Source: an uncultured Paracoccaceae bacterium
Lineage (GTDB): Bacteria > Pseudomonadota > Alphaproteobacteria > Rhodobacterales > Rhodobacteraceae
Assembly (NCBI GenBank): GCA_947494675.1
Contig: CANLVP010000001.1
Coordinates: forward strand, 1,240,001-1,304,000
DNA length: 64,000 nt
Direction of reading: 5' to 3'
Shown here: positions 27,156-37,192 of the stretch, in pieces
Numbering within the stretch: the stretch's first letter is position 1
Layout of the letters: each line of letters starts with the position of its first letter
Made by a program: the position numbers and the translations under genes
The notes under the pieces: model-generated
What the model saw: the letters and a program-made list of their open reading frames with translations, nothing else
Told to the model about the DNA's origin: nothing
Database searches by the model: none

Positions 27156-28361
27156 ACGGGGATGCACAAGCCGTGCAGCGACCGTGCACAAAGCGGCTGC
27201 AATCAGGAAATACAGCGTCAGCCAGATCATTTGCGTTGGAAAGTAAACGCCCAGATCGATGAAGACACCGCTGATCCCCGGTCCAATGGCTGAGCCAAAG
27301 ACCATGATCGCCCCGGCGGCAGCCTTGATCGCGCCAAGGTGGCGGGTTCCGAAAAACTCAGCCCAGAACGCGCTGGCGAGGGTCGATTGCATGCCCTGTC
27401 CAACGCCGAAGATGGCCAAGCCGACAGCGGCCATGGCAATGGTGCTGGCCGACCCCGTGACAAAGAATGCCAGCGCAAAGGGCAGCATGTAGAACGGCAG
27501 CAACCGGGCTGACCCAAAACGGTCAATCGCCCAGCCGGTGCTAAATGTTGCGGCGACCGTCACGGCAGTCGAGATCGGAAAGAGCGCGACAAAGGCCACA
27601 TGGCTCCATCCCTTTACCTCGGCGAGGTGCACTTGCTGAAACCACATGGCGGTGCCCCATGCCGGCGGGCCAAGCAAGGCCGGGACCAAGAGCCAGAACA
27701 CCGGATGCCGCAATACCTCTGACCGGGTCCATTGGCGGCTGTCCATGCCGAAGGCTTCGGATTCCGCAGCCATAGACTGCGGGGTGCGTTCTTGCCGCAA
27801 AAGCTGCGTGACCACGGGGATCGTCAAGACAAGGATCACAGCGCAGGCGACCCAGAGCAGGCGCCAGTCTGTGGTGATCAGCAATGCGGCGAAGATGATC
27901 GGCAGGAATGCCGTGCCGATGGAAAACCCGATGGTTGCAATCGACAGCGCCTTGCCCCGCGTCGCCACGAACCAACGCGCCATCGCCACAACGGCAAGGT
28001 GGGACAACATGCCTTGCCCCATGAGGCGCAGCAAAAACACGGTGACAACCAGCCACCACACGGCGGGGGCCTGGGTCATCATCAGGCAGGCCAGCGCGAG
28101 GCCGATCATCACGAAGACCGCCAAAGCGCGGATGCGGAAACGGTCGGTCAAAGCGCCCGCCCAGATCATCACCACGGCAGAGGCTGTGGTGGCGATGGTA
28201 TAGGACAGGCCCCATCCGCCATCGGTCAGGCCGTGCGCCGCTTTGATTTGATCGGCAAAGATCGAGATAAAGAAGGTCTGCCCGTAAGAGGACGAGACGG
28301 TCAGGATGACCCCGGCCAGCAGGAACGACCAGTTGTCGCGCAGGAAGTTAAGATAGGACAT
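27138..28361 (-). CDS. Major facilitator superfamily transporter
   Basis: A 407-residue MFS protein with twelve predicted membrane helices, of the oxalate/formate-antiporter or monocarboxylate-like type. The loop between helices 2 and 3 reads GALTDRFRIRALAVFVMIG, the mirror-position motif GWAIDRFGSARLLPFYM is in the second half. The substrate cannot be told from the sequence. The ATG at 28361 is preferred to an extended start at 28403. It is a single gene with no linked regulator. Confidence 0.85.
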   Translation of the reverse strand: MSYLNFLRDNWSFLLAGVILTVSSSYGQTFFISIFADQIKAAHGLTDGGWGLSYTIATTASAVVMIWAGALTDRFRIRALAVFVMIGLALACLMMTQAPAVWWLVVTVFLLRLMGQGMLSHLAVVAMARWFVATRGKALSIATIGFSIGTAFLPIIFAALLITTDWRLLWVACAVILVLTIPVVTQLLRQERTPQSMAAESEAFGMDSRQWTRSEVLRHPVFWLLVPALLGPPAWGTAMWFQQVHLAEVKGWSHVAFVALFPISTAVTVAATFSTGWAIDRFGSARLLPFYMLPFALAFFVTGSASTIAMAAVGLAIFGVGQGMQSTLASAFWAEFFGTRHLGAIKAAAGAIMVFGSAIGPGISGVFIDLGVYFPTQMIWLTLYFLIAAALCTVAARLVHPRLARPL

Positions 28362-28486
28362 CAATAGGATTCCACGAATGGGCGCGAACACCATGGGTGT
28401 CACGCGTTAAGCAAAGTCAGACCACGCCAGACACGCGGGCGCAATCTGGTGAATAGTGTTTGGGGGAAATGTTTGGGGGCACATCA

Positions 28487-28510
28487 GGGGGAGCGGCGGG
28501 CGCTCACCCC
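28487..28510 (-). terminator. Hairpin downstream of hslU
   Basis: GAGCG-GCGGG-CGCTC flanked by GGGG and (after one unpaired A) CCCC forms a strong GC stem 30 bases after the hslU stop. There is no T-run, so it may mark a Rho-dependent end or protect the mRNA 3' end. Just beyond it is a direct repeat, TGTTTGGGGG, at 28457 and 28470. Confidence 0.35.
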
Positions 28511-28539
28511 TATACTATGGGCCGATTAGCGGCGCTGTG

Positions 28540-29847
28540 TCAAAGCACGTAGCGCGAGACGTCGGTGGAACGCGCGAGTTCGCCAAGATGTTCTTCGACA
28601 AAATCGGCGTCGATCGTGATCTCTTCGCCAGCGCGGTCGGGGGCGGAGAAGGATAGGTCTTCGAACACCCGTTCGATCACGGTGTAGAGACGGCGGGCAC
28701 CGATGTTTTCGACGCTTTCGTTGACCTCTGCCGCGATCTTGGCAAGGGCAGCGATGCCGTCGGGGGCGAATGTCACCACGACCTCTTCGGTTTTCATCAG
28801 GGCGGAATATTGCAGGGTCAGCGCGTTGTCGGTTTCGGTGAGGATGCGGACAAAGTCATCTTCTGTCAGCGCGCGAAGCTCTACCCGGATAGGCAGACGA
28901 CCCTGAAGTTCGGGCAAAAGATCTGACGGTTTGGCGACGTGGAATGCGCCCGAGGCGATGAACAGGATGTGATCGGTCTTGATCGGTCCATGTTTGGTGC
29001 TGACGGTCGTGCCTTCGATCAGGGGCAGCAGGTCGCGCTGCACGCCTTCGCGGGACACGTCGGCACCTTTGCGGTCCTGACCGGCGGCCACTTTGTCGAT
29101 TTCGTCCAGAAAGACGATGCCGTTTTGTTCAACGGCTTCTAACGCGGCCTTTGTCACGGTTTCATCGTCGAGCAGCTTATCCGCCTCGTCCGCGACAAGC
29201 GCCTCATAGCTTTCAGCGACAGTCATGCGTTTCTTGACCGTGCGGCCACCCATTTTCCCAAACAGATCGCCAAGGTTCATCATGCCGCCCATGCCACCAC
29301 CGGGCTGGCCGGGGATTTCCATGCCGCCAAAGGGGTTTGAGGTATCGGCCAGCTCAAGCTCAATCACGGTGTCATCCAGATCGCCTGACTTGAGCTTTTT
29401 GCGGAACATTTCGCGCGTGCTGTCGCGGGCATCGGTGCCTGCGACGGCGGTGATCACGCGATCCTCTGCCGCTTGCAGCGCCTTGGCTTTCACATCGTCG
29501 CGCATGTGTTCACGGGTGTCGACGATGGCCGCCTCAATCAGGTCGCGAATGATTTGTTCGACGTCACGGCCGACATAGCCAACTTCCGTGAACTTGGTCG
29601 CTTCAACCTTGATGAAAGGCGCGCGGGCGAGTTTGGCCAGACGGCGGGAAATTTCGGTTTTGCCGACACCGGTGGGCCCGATCATCAGGATGTTCTTGGG
29701 ATACACCTCATCCCGCAGGTCATCGCCCAACTGCTTGCGCCGCCAGCGGTTGCGCAGGGCCACGGCCACAGCACGCTTGGCGTCTTTTTGGCCGATGATG
29801 AAACGGTCGAGTTCGCTGACGATTTCGCGGGGGGTGAGGTCGGTCAT
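28540..29847 (-). CDS. hslU: ATP-dependent protease ATPase subunit HslU
   Basis: A 435-residue HslU (ClpY), the AAA+ unfoldase that feeds HslV. Walker A GPTGVGKT is at 57-64, Walker [11 protein letters not shown] in the middle, and the family tail DVSRYVL, which docks into HslV, is intact. The I-domain holds a Gly- and Met-rich stretch ([18 protein letters not shown]). The ATG at 29847 follows AGGA; the open frame continues upstream only through the neighbouring gene. hslV is not adjacent: a membrane-protein gene and an opposing gene lie between. Confidence 0.97.
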   Translation of the reverse strand: MTDLTPREIVSELDRFIIGQKDAKRAVAVALRNRWRRKQLGDDLRDEVYPKNILMIGPTGVGKTEISRRLAKLARAPFIKVEATKFTEVGYVGRDVEQIIRDLIEAAIVDTREHMRDDVKAKALQAAEDRVITAVAGTDARDSTREMFRKKLKSGDLDDTVIELELADTSNPFGGMEIPGQPGGGMGGMMNLGDLFGKMGGRTVKKRMTVAESYEALVADEADKLLDDETVTKAALEAVEQNGIVFLDEIDKVAAGQDRKGADVSREGVQRDLLPLIEGTTVSTKHGPIKTDHILFIASGAFHVAKPSDLLPELQGRLPIRVELRALTEDDFVRILTETDNALTLQYSALMKTEEVVVTFAPDGIAALAKIAAEVNESVENIGARRLYTVIERVFEDLSFSAPDRAGEEITIDADFVEEHLGELARSTDVSRYVL

Positions 29848-30926
29848 TTTGGAGTCCTGACGTAGGAAGAAGGGGGCAGGCGATGCAGCGGCACAAAGCC
29901 GGGCATCAGCCGGAGAAGGAAGGCGCGGATCCGTTCCCAGAAGGCGCCGAGCAACAGAAGGACGATCCCGAGGATCAGAACGGTGAAGGCCGCGCCATCG
30001 CCGTTGAATACGGCAGCGGCGACAGCGACAATATAGCCGATGGCGGCGATCAGGAACGACCGGCGGTCGATGACGATGGCGACCAGCGCGAAGATCGCCA
30101 GGATCGCGAGCAAGATGATGTTGGCGGCTGTGGTGTCTTGTTCCAAAAGCGAAAGCGCCATGGTGTTGACCAGCGCGGGGGCTGCGACGACGTGCAGCCA
30201 AAAGCCATTGGCACTCCGCCGTGTGACGCGGTGTGGGTCGGACATGTCAAACACCATCGCGACGGCAAAGACCACAAAACCAAGCAGCAGGGTGATCCAG
30301 GCAAAGGGGCCGCCCGCGGATAGCAGGAACAATTCAGAGGGATTTTGCGGCGTGCCGGATGTGGTTGCGGCCATCAGGATCGCCACAATGAACAGACCCA
30401 CGGCGATCATCGCCATGGCAAAGGGCACACGGAACCGGGCCCAATAGATCAAAAGCGCCGCGGTTCCCAAGGCAAAGGGAAGCGGTAGGCTGCTGTAGTC
30501 CTCTTGGGCGACCATGAAGGGCTGCGCAAAATAGGCGGTGAGCGAGAGCGCGGCAACCGAGGCAAACATGACTGACAGCGCGATGGCCGGGGCCACCATG
30601 CGGCGCCGCACGACGAAATACTCAGACAGTGCCCAGACGGCTGCGGCGCTGATCAGGCCAAAGAAGACGGCGGATTGCTGCGGGTTTGAGATATTGTCGA
30701 CGTAGATCACCCCGACAACACCGGCCCAGCCCATCGCAAGGATGATCAGGCCGACGACGATGAAGATCTCGTTGAATCCCTTGAAGAGCTCAAACGGCTC
30801 GTCGCCGGGTGCAAGGTTTTCGCGCGCGCCACGGCGGCTATGGGCGAGGGCGGCCATACTGGCGGCCTGTGCCTCTGTGATCAGGCCCGCAGCAACGGCG
30901 GCTTTGATGTCGGACGGGTCAAGCAT
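29844..30926 (-). CDS. Polytopic membrane protein, DUF2157-like N-terminus
   Basis: A 360-residue membrane protein of unknown function. A short cytoplasmic N-terminus ([19 protein letters not shown]) resembles the lead-in of DUF2157 proteins, and about ten hydrophobic segments follow from residue 53 on; the C-terminal tail ends in a polar VRTPK. Its last codon overlaps the hslU start (ATGA), so it is translated just before hslU and may be part of the heat-shock operon. The DUF2157 link is tentative. Confidence 0.75.
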   Translation of the reverse strand: MLDPSDIKAAVAAGLITEAQAASMAALAHSRRGARENLAPGDEPFELFKGFNEIFIVVGLIILAMGWAGVVGVIYVDNISNPQQSAVFFGLISAAAVWALSEYFVVRRRMVAPAIALSVMFASVAALSLTAYFAQPFMVAQEDYSSLPLPFALGTAALLIYWARFRVPFAMAMIAVGLFIVAILMAATTSGTPQNPSELFLLSAGGPFAWITLLLGFVVFAVAMVFDMSDPHRVTRRSANGFWLHVVAAPALVNTMALSLLEQDTTAANIILLAILAIFALVAIVIDRRSFLIAAIGYIVAVAAAVFNGDGAAFTVLILGIVLLLLGAFWERIRAFLLRLMPGFVPLHRLPPSSYVRTPK

Positions 30927-31005
30927 GGATCACAAATCCGTCACTGGCATATGTTGCGAGCTGCAAGGCGGATAGGGTGGGCGCAACTTGAACAGGAGGC
31001 CCGCC

Positions 31006-31371
31006 ATGTATCGCCGCACGTTTATCGCTACCGCCATATCCGCCCTTGCCACGCCGGTTCTTGCGGCTGGGCATGGACGTTTGGGTCAGTTGGAGGGGCG
31101 TTCGACGCATACATCCTCTGGCACGGCCGAGATTGCGGGCAACACCGTGAGCTTGCTGGACGACTTCTTTTTGGACAATGCGCCGGACCCGGTTGTCGGG
31201 TTGGGCAAGGACGGCACCTACGACCCGAACACCTTTATGGGTGAGCTCGCGGCCATGCGCGGCGCGTCGAGCTATACCGCGCCCGCAGGGATCAATACCG
31301 ACGACTACAACGAGGTTTACGTCTGGTGCCGGGCGGCCAATGTGCCGCTGTCGGTCGCGCGGGTTAACTGA
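31006..31371 (+). CDS. DM13-domain secreted protein
   Basis: A 121-residue exported protein. Residues 1-20 are a signal peptide starting [17 protein letters not shown] and ending AAG or nearby. The remainder matches a DM13 domain ([26 protein letters not shown], a conserved cysteine in [18 protein letters not shown]), a fold proposed for redox or heme-linked electron transfer. AGGAGG precedes the ATG. It runs against hslV, overlapping its end by 8 bases. Confidence 0.8.
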   Translation: MYRRTFIATAISALATPVLAAGHGRLGQLEGRSTHTSSGTAEIAGNTVSLLDDFFLDNAPDPVVGLGKDGTYDPNTFMGELAAMRGASSYTAPAGINTDDYNEVYVWCRAANVPLSVARVN

Positions 31372-31918
31372 TTTTTTCAACGGTCAGATTTCCGTTGGTG
31401 TAGACGCAGATGTCGGCGGCAATTGCCATCGCCTTGCGGGCAATTGTTTCCGCGTCCTGATCGCTGTCCATCATGGCGCGCCCAGCAGCGAGGGCAAAGT
31501 TGCCGCCTGATCCGATGGCGGCGATGTCGTGCTCGGGCTCAAGCACGTCGCCCGCACCGGTGATCACGAAAAGGTCCTTGCCGTCGGAGACGATCAACAT
31601 CGCCTCGAGCTTTTGCAGATATTTGTCGGTGCGCCAATCCTTGGCAAGCTCCACGCTCGCGCGGGCAAGCTGGCCCGGTGTCGCCTCAAGCTTTTTCTCA
31701 AGCCGTTCCAGCAGGGTAAAGGCATCGGCAGTCGACCCGGCAAAGCCGCAGATCACGTCGTCGCCACCCGGCGATAGGCGGCGCACCTTGCGGGCTGTGC
31801 CCTTGATCACGGTCTGGCCAAGGCTGACCTGACCGTCACCGGCGATGACAACCTGCCCGCCTTTGCGGACACCGATAATCGTGGTGCCGTGCCATCCGGG
31901 AAATTCATTGTCCGCCAT
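31364..31918 (-). CDS. hslV: ATP-dependent protease proteolytic subunit HslV
   Basis: A 184-residue HslV (ClpQ), the proteasome-like peptidase of HslUV. The short propeptide [11 protein letters not shown] is removed to expose the catalytic threonine of TTIIGV. Conserved parts follow: [40 protein letters not shown] 360-residue membrane-protein gene separates it from hslU on the same strand, and a DM13 gene lies opposite between them. Confidence 0.96.
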   Translation of the reverse strand: MADNEFPGWHGTTIIGVRKGGQVVIAGDGQVSLGQTVIKGTARKVRRLSPGGDDVICGFAGSTADAFTLLERLEKKLEATPGQLARASVELAKDWRTDKYLQKLEAMLIVSDGKDLFVITGAGDVLEPEHDIAAIGSGGNFALAAGRAMMDSDQDAETIARKAMAIAADICVYTNGNLTVEKIS

Positions 31919-31983
31919 ATCGCGCCTCTTTTCGTCGTTGCGATGTATATGGACGCTAGTTTTGCGGCAAACAAGGGTGGGGC

Positions 31984-32934
31984 TTGAACGCTGCGAAGCT
32001 GCCGCCTAGCGTGGCCCACATGGATCAGCCCGATGACGTCACATTCTATCTGGAACCCGGGCTTCTTGAGAGCGCCCAAAAGGGTGAGCATAATTTCATC
32101 GGATTGGTGGCAGATGTGCTGCAAGGTGCGGGTCTGACGCCGCATTTCACGCCGAACACCGGGGTGGCGCGGCTCCGGGCGGAAACGCGACCAGGCTATG
32201 CGATCTATCACATGGATCAACCCAACCATGACCGGGCGCTGACGATGCGGCGCGCCTATTTTTATCCGTTTTGGCAGATCGAGGCGTCGTCAAAACGCTG
32301 GGAATGGGACGTGGCCCTGACCGATTTTGACCCTGCTGCGGTGGACCGGGCAGAGGCGGATCGTTTTTTCAACTTTTGGGGTCGGCGGCTTTATCAGCAA
32401 AAGCCCACAAATGCCGTGCGCCAAAAGATGATCTATGTGCCGTTGCAAGGTCTGATCCGGCAGCATCGATCGTTCCAATGGTGCAGCCCGGTTGAGATGT
32501 TGGAGCGCACGGCTGCAAGGTACCCGCAGCACCAGATCATCGCGACGCTGCACCCGAATGAGGACTACACCTCTGCCGACCGGATGGCGCTGGCCAAAGT
32601 GATCGGACGCTACCCACGGGTCGAAATCATTGAGCGGTCAATGGAGCTTTGCCTGCGGGATTGCGACTTTGTCGTCACGATGAATTCGAGCGCGGCGTTT
32701 AGCGGATTTCTGTTTCGCAAGCCTGCCGTGCTGTTTGCGCAGATCGATTTTCATCACGTCGCGGGCAGCGTGATGCGCGACGGCGAAGACGCAGCGTTTG
32801 AGGTGGTGAACCAAGAACCCGATTATGCTGGCTACATGTGGTGGTTCTTGCAGCAGATGTCGATCAATGCGGGTCGGGACAATGCAGCGGAGCGGATAAA
32901 GAGCGTGTTGCGCGGGCACGGCTGGCCGGTCTGA
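31984..32934 (+). CDS. Capsule-polysaccharide-type glycosyltransferase-like protein
   Basis: A 316-residue protein without signal peptide that resembles capsule-polysaccharide synthesis (KpsC/LpsZ-like) or GT-B type proteins. The part [19 protein letters not shown] followed by [20 protein letters not shown] and [19 protein letters not shown] fits the donor-binding half of such enzymes. A TTG at 31984 follows AAGGGTGGGG and is used as start; GTG at 32011 and ATG at 32020 are in frame. No polysaccharide genes surround it, so its acceptor is unknown. Confidence 0.6.
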   Translation: MNAAKLPPSVAHMDQPDDVTFYLEPGLLESAQKGEHNFIGLVADVLQGAGLTPHFTPNTGVARLRAETRPGYAIYHMDQPNHDRALTMRRAYFYPFWQIEASSKRWEWDVALTDFDPAAVDRAEADRFFNFWGRRLYQQKPTNAVRQKMIYVPLQGLIRQHRSFQWCSPVEMLERTAARYPQHQIIATLHPNEDYTSADRMALAKVIGRYPRVEIIERSMELCLRDCDFVVTMNSSAAFSGFLFRKPAVLFAQIDFHHVAGSVMRDGEDAAFEVVNQEPDYAGYMWWFLQQMSINAGRDNAAERIKSVLRGHGWPV

Positions 32935-33330
32935 TCACGATTGCGACTTGATGACTGACGCCTGATCCCAGAGCGGTGCGTCATCCGCGTAGATAGAGCG
33001 TTCCGGTGCATATGTTGCAGGATCATCCAGCGAAGATGCGTGGGCATAGATCCGGTCGCCGGATCGTTCAGTATTCCGGGTCAACTGGGACCCGCAATTT
33101 GCGCAGAACCCGCTGAACGTAGACCGGCCTGATCCACCCTTCATCTCGTAAGTTTTGTAGGGGCCGCTGATCGAGAATGTGTCACGCGCAAGCGGAACCA
33201 TCTCGGCGTGGCCAGACCCGGTCAGTTGCTGGCAGTCGCGACAATGGCATCGAAACATGGGTGCGTCGATGCGGACCCCTTCGTAGCGGACTTGCCCGCA
33301 TTTGCATCCGCCATTCACTGGCTTTGGCAT
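32935..33330 (-). CDS. GFA family zinc protein
   Basis: A 131-residue protein of the GFA family (glutathione-dependent formaldehyde-activating enzyme fold). Zinc ligands are seen as GGCKCGQVRY, FRCHCRDCQQLTGSG and FCANCGSQL. Most members are not proven to act on formaldehyde, and no formaldehyde pathway gene is near. Two further members lie at the end of the window. It is convergent with the glycosyltransferase-like gene, with stops side by side. Confidence 0.88.
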   Translation of the reverse strand: MPKPVNGGCKCGQVRYEGVRIDAPMFRCHCRDCQQLTGSGHAEMVPLARDTFSISGPYKTYEMKGGSGRSTFSGFCANCGSQLTRNTERSGDRIYAHASSLDDPATYAPERSIYADDAPLWDQASVIKSQS

Positions 33331-33394
33331 GTCAAACCCCCCATTTGTGAAAGCCTAAACCCAAATCAGGTGCATGTCAGCCTACCGCTACAAC

Positions 33395-33423
33395 GAAAAA
33401 AGGCGCCCCGTTTGGGACGCCTT
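33395..33423 (-). terminator. Intrinsic terminator of trxA
   Basis: Read on the minus strand, AAGGCGTCCC, loop AAAC, then GGGGCGCCTT make a ten-pair stem with one G-T pair, followed by a run of six T. It starts 22 bases after the trxA stop. This is the clearest Rho-independent terminator on this strand. Confidence 0.9.
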
Positions 33424-33444
33424 TGAATGCGTTGAGCCAATAAC

Positions 33445-33765
33445 TTAGATCGAGGTTTCGATCCAGCTTTGCAGTGCGGCCTTGGGCGCGGCACCTGATT
33501 TGTTGGCGATGACCTCACCACCCTTAAAGACGAAGAGCGCTGGAATGCCGCGCACGCCCATTTGGGCGGGGGCGTTCGGGTTTTCGTCAACGTTCACTTT
33601 GACGATCTTCACTTTGCCTTCCATTTCTGAGGAAAGCTCTTCCAGCGCTGGGCCGATCTGTTTGCAAGGGCCGCACCATTCGGCCCAAAAATCGACGACG
33701 ACGGGGATGTCAGATTGGCGCACTTCTGCGTCAAAGGTGGCATCGGTGACTGCTACGGTGGCCAT
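33445..33765 (-). CDS. trxA: Thioredoxin
   Basis: A 106-residue thioredoxin with the active site WCGPC (Cys31, Cys34), preceded by VVVDFWAE and followed by the cis-proline region [11 protein letters not shown]. It has no signal peptide, so it is cytoplasmic. GGAG lies 9 bases before the ATG. A -35-like TTGACC (33827-33822) with a weak -10 17 bases on sits between addA and this gene, so trxA may have its own promoter. Confidence 0.97.
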   Translation of the reverse strand: MATVAVTDATFDAEVRQSDIPVVVDFWAEWCGPCKQIGPALEELSSEMEGKVKIVKVNVDENPNAPAQMGVRGIPALFVFKGGEVIANKSGAAPKAALQSWIETSI

Positions 33766-33823
33766 GGGTGTTCTCCGGTAAATCAGGGTCAGGTGGGGAA
33801 CCTAAGGTTGCCTTGGTCTGGGG

Positions 33824-36800
33824 TCAAGATGTCGTCACGCGGGCGAGAGCGGCTGCAACAATTTGTGGTGGAAGCTGCATGAGCGACGCATTTCGGGTCC
33901 AAAGGATCGCTGTGTCGATGTGATGATTGGGATAAACCTCTGCCAAAGCAGCGGCATAGGCCCCCATCTGTCGCAGCAACCCTTCGGGCGTTTCTTCGGG
34001 TTTTGCGGGGATCACGCGGTTGGTTTTGAAATCGACAGCCAGAATATGTGTGTCGGTGATAATCAAGCGGTCGATTGCACCATGGACGCGCGCGCCGCCA
34101 AGGGCCGGAATGGCGGCGGTGATTCCAACTTCGGCCCGCGCGTTTTGGTCAAAGACATGGCCCAGTTCCGGTGTGTCCAACACGCGGATCGCGTCGGCGA
34201 TAAGCATGGCTGTTGTTTCGGGATCATGCACGTCAGGGGCGGCTGTCATGACCTGTAGGGCAAGTGCGGCGCGGTCCGCGGCTGGAACGGTGGGCAGATG
34301 TTCAAGCAGCAGGTGGAAGCTACGCCCGATGGCGAGCGCATCCTCGGGGTCTTGCCCGCTGGGGTCGCCGGGGACGATCTTGTCCCTGCCAAGATCGGAT
34401 GGGGAAAGCGTTTTGGGCGTGTCGAACTTTGGCAGTTCGGCAAAGATCGGTGCGGCGATTTCCGCCTCGGTCGGAGCTGGGCGATCGACTTTTTCGCCCG
34501 CTTGCCAATCACCGGTTTCACGCCGTTGCACGGCAAGTTCACCGGCCATCGCCTCGCCCGCGCCGACGTGTTCCAGACCCGTACGCACCAGATCGTGCCA
34601 GCTGTCACCTTTGTCGCCAAGTTCACCCGCGGCCCCGACGATCAGCCAGTTTTCCGCGCGGGTCATCGCCACATAAAGTAACCGCAAACGCTCATTTGCA
34701 TTGGCCTGAACCTTTTGCGCACGCAAGTCGGACATCGCGGGGGGGTCATTCGGAACGGTGGTTTTCCAGATCGCCAGATCGTCTGTCGTCAGAATTTCAT
34801 CCTTCACTTCGTTTTTGCGGGCAGCGCAGTCGGGCAGAATCACAATCGGGGCCTCAAGCCCCTTTGAGCCGTGCACGGACATGACACGAATTTGGTCGCC
34901 TTGGTTGTCCATCTGGCGCTTGATCTCAAGATCGTCGGTATCCATCCAAGAGAGAAACCCGGTGAGGCTTGGTGTGCCCATGCTCTCAAACGCGAGCGCT
35001 TGGGACAAAAGCGCGTCGATTCCATCTTCTGCCTCTGCGCCGAGGCGGGCCAAAAGCTTGCGGCGGCCATCGTGACGCAACAGGATGCGGTCGATCAGAT
35101 CAAAGGGCCGTAGAAAATCCGCCTGATCCAGCAAGTCTTGCAACACGGCAAGCGTGTCGTGGTGGTCGGATTTGCGCAGCGCCTCCCACAGAACACCCTT
35201 TGCGGGGCGATGGTGGGCGAGCGAAAAGAGGTCTTGTTCCGACCAGCCAAAAAGCGGGGAACGCAGCGCGGCGGCAAGGCTTAGGTCGTCGTCGGGCAGC
35301 GCCAGAAAGTTCAAGAGCGCGGCAATATCGCGGACGGCCAGCACCGCGCCGACGCGAAAGCGGTCAGCCCCGGCGACACGCAGGCCAGCGACCTTGCAGG
35401 CGCGGATGATCTCGGAAAACAGGGTGCTGCGGCGCTGCACGAGGATCAGAAAGTCACCCTCTGTAATTGCGCGCCGCCCGGTGCCGTCAGGCAAAGCCTC
35501 TGTCGCGATCATCCGTTTGATCTGGCTGGCGATGCGGTGCGCCATGCGGACGTCGTGGTGGTCGGGATGCGGCAGATCAACGGGATTGAACCACGCGTCC
35601 TTTTCATCCAGCACATCCGTTTCCACGGTCTTGTCGATGACAGGCCAGAGGTCCACGCGCCCTGGCATATCGGGGTGGAAGGGTTCGTGCATTTCGTCCT
35701 GACCAATCGCGGCGCGGCTTTCCGGATCAGCAAAGGTGGCATCCACGGTGTTCAGGATCGCCGTGGCAGAGCGGAAAGAATGCCGCAAGTCGGTTGAGCG
35801 GAGGCCGGGGCCGGGCGGGGCGAGCGCGGAGTGATAGTGATCCCGCATCCGATCAAACTCGCGCGGGTCAGCACCCTGGAACGAATAGATCGACTGCTTT
35901 TTGTCCCCCACGACAAAGATCGTGCGCGCCTTGCCGTCGCGGTCGGATGCGCCGGCGGTCAGCTCTTGCGTCAGATTTTTGATCACGGTCCATTGCGCGG
36001 GGCTGGTGTCTTGCGCCTCGTCCACCAAGACGTGATCGATGCCGCCATCCAGCCGGTAGAGCACCCATTGGGCGACCAAACTGTCTGTCAAAAGGGTGGC
36101 CGCCTTGGTGATCAGATCGTCAAAGTCGAGCACACCAGCCGCCGTTTTACGCGCTGCATAAGCGGCCAGAAACGGACGCGCGAAAGCGTGCAGAACCATC
36201 GTGCGGACGCGCGCATCAAAGGACTTGAGGAACTCAATCGCCGCCTCGGTCCGGTCCATCCAGTCGTGCAGGTCGTCAATGATCGGGGCCGCGGCCTCGA
36301 CCGCCTTTTTGTGGTTTGACTGCGGGAAATTGACGGACTTTGAGGTGCTTTCCTTTGCGTAAAGAAAGAGCTTGCGGATGACCGCGAAGTCATCCCAATC
36401 AGGGGCGCTGAAGTTCAGCGCGGTGAGCGATTTGGCGAAGTCCTGATAGGTCTTTGTTTGACCCGCAAATGCCTCCGCGATGTCGCGCGCCAGATCAGCC
36501 TCCTGCCCGGTGAAGGCGATTTGCAGCGCATGTTCGCGTTTGGCATTGCGCGGCATGTCAAAGAAATCTGCGAGTGCTTCTTCGTCAACAGGCGCGGCAA
36601 AGAACGCGCGCCGTCCGGCGATTTCGGCCAATAGCTTGTCGACTTCGGCACCGGAAAAGTGGCGCATCAGATCATGGACGATCTCACGCTCAGGGCCTTG
36701 GGCCATAGCGTCCAGCACCTCTGTCCGGAGCAGAACAGCAGCGCGATCTTCCATCTCTTTGAATTGCGGACTGACCTGCGCCTCAAGCGGGAAACGCCGC

Positions 36801-37192
36801 AGGATGCTGGCGCAGAATGAATGGATCGTTTGGATTTTCAGCCCGCCGGGTGTTTCAATCGCGCTGGCGAAAAGGGTGCGCGCCTTGGACAGGTCATCGG
36901 CAGTAAGGCGGTCCTCCACACCCAGCTCGGCAAGTTGGGTGCGCAAAGCGTCGTCGTCTTTCATCGCCCACTCGCCCAAACGCTTGAACAGGCGGTTCTG
37001 CATCTCGGCGGCGGCGGCCTTGGTGTAGGTCAGGCACAGGATGTTTTGTGGTGAAGTGCCACGCAACAACAACCGTGCGACGCGGTCGGTCAGCACGCGT
37101 GTCTTGCCAGAGCCCGCGTTGGCCGTCAGCCAAGTTGAGGTGGTGGGGTTGGCTGCATCCACCTGTTTTTGCGTCGCATCGTCCCGGATCAT
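33824..37192 (-). CDS. addA: Double-strand break repair helicase-nuclease AddA
   Basis: A 1,122-residue AddA, the UvrD-type helicase and nuclease subunit of AddAB, which processes DNA ends for RecA loading. Walker A TANAGSGKTRVL is at 23-34; helicase motifs DEAQDTSPAQW, GDKKQSIYSFQGA and SVHGSKGLEAP follow. The C-terminal RecB-like nuclease shows ILAVDFKTNR and QMGAYAAAL. It overlaps addB by 4 bases (ATGA). Confidence 0.96.
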   Translation of the reverse strand: MIRDDATQKQVDAANPTTSTWLTANAGSGKTRVLTDRVARLLLRGTSPQNILCLTYTKAAAAEMQNRLFKRLGEWAMKDDDALRTQLAELGVEDRLTADDLSKARTLFASAIETPGGLKIQTIHSFCASILRRFPLEAQVSPQFKEMEDRAAVLLRTEVLDAMAQGPEREIVHDLMRHFSGAEVDKLLAEIAGRRAFFAAPVDEEALADFFDMPRNAKREHALQIAFTGQEADLARDIAEAFAGQTKTYQDFAKSLTALNFSAPDWDDFAVIRKLFLYAKESTSKSVNFPQSNHKKAVEAAAPIIDDLHDWMDRTEAAIEFLKSFDARVRTMVLHAFARPFLAAYAARKTAAGVLDFDDLITKAATLLTDSLVAQWVLYRLDGGIDHVLVDEAQDTSPAQWTVIKNLTQELTAGASDRDGKARTIFVVGDKKQSIYSFQGADPREFDRMRDHYHSALAPPGPGLRSTDLRHSFRSATAILNTVDATFADPESRAAIGQDEMHEPFHPDMPGRVDLWPVIDKTVETDVLDEKDAWFNPVDLPHPDHHDVRMAHRIASQIKRMIATEALPDGTGRRAITEGDFLILVQRRSTLFSEIIRACKVAGLRVAGADRFRVGAVLAVRDIAALLNFLALPDDDLSLAAALRSPLFGWSEQDLFSLAHHRPAKGVLWEALRKSDHHDTLAVLQDLLDQADFLRPFDLIDRILLRHDGRRKLLARLGAEAEDGIDALLSQALAFESMGTPSLTGFLSWMDTDDLEIKRQMDNQGDQIRVMSVHGSKGLEAPIVILPDCAARKNEVKDEILTTDDLAIWKTTVPNDPPAMSDLRAQKVQANANERLRLLYVAMTRAENWLIVGAAGELGDKGDSWHDLVRTGLEHVGAGEAMAGELAVQRRETGDWQAGEKVDRPAPTEAEIAAPIFAELPKFDTPKTLSPSDLGRDKIVPGDPSGQDPEDALAIGRSFHLLLEHLPTVPAADRAALALQVMTAAPDVHDPETTAMLIADAIRVLDTPELGHVFDQNARAEVGITAAIPALGGARVHGAIDRLIITDTHILAVDFKTNRVIPAKPEETPEGLLRQMGAYAAALAEVYPNHHIDTAILWTRNASLMQLPPQIVAAALARVTTS

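Noticed and set aside
27163-27195. A third 11-bp periodic array (TGCACAAGCCG, TGCAGCGACCG, TGCACAAAGCG)
   Set aside because: It lies inside the MFS coding end, the units are weaker, the final TGCGCATCAAA unit is missing and no YTAA-N6-TTAAC follows. Chance periodicity in coding DNA is likely.
29848-30201. N-terminal extension of HslU
   Set aside because: It overlaps the coding end of the membrane-protein gene; the ATG at 29847 gives the standard HslU start with a ribosome site.
32935-33330. Formaldehyde detoxification role for the GFA genes
   Set aside because: The family name is historical and no glutathione-dependent formaldehyde pathway gene lies nearby, so the role is left open.
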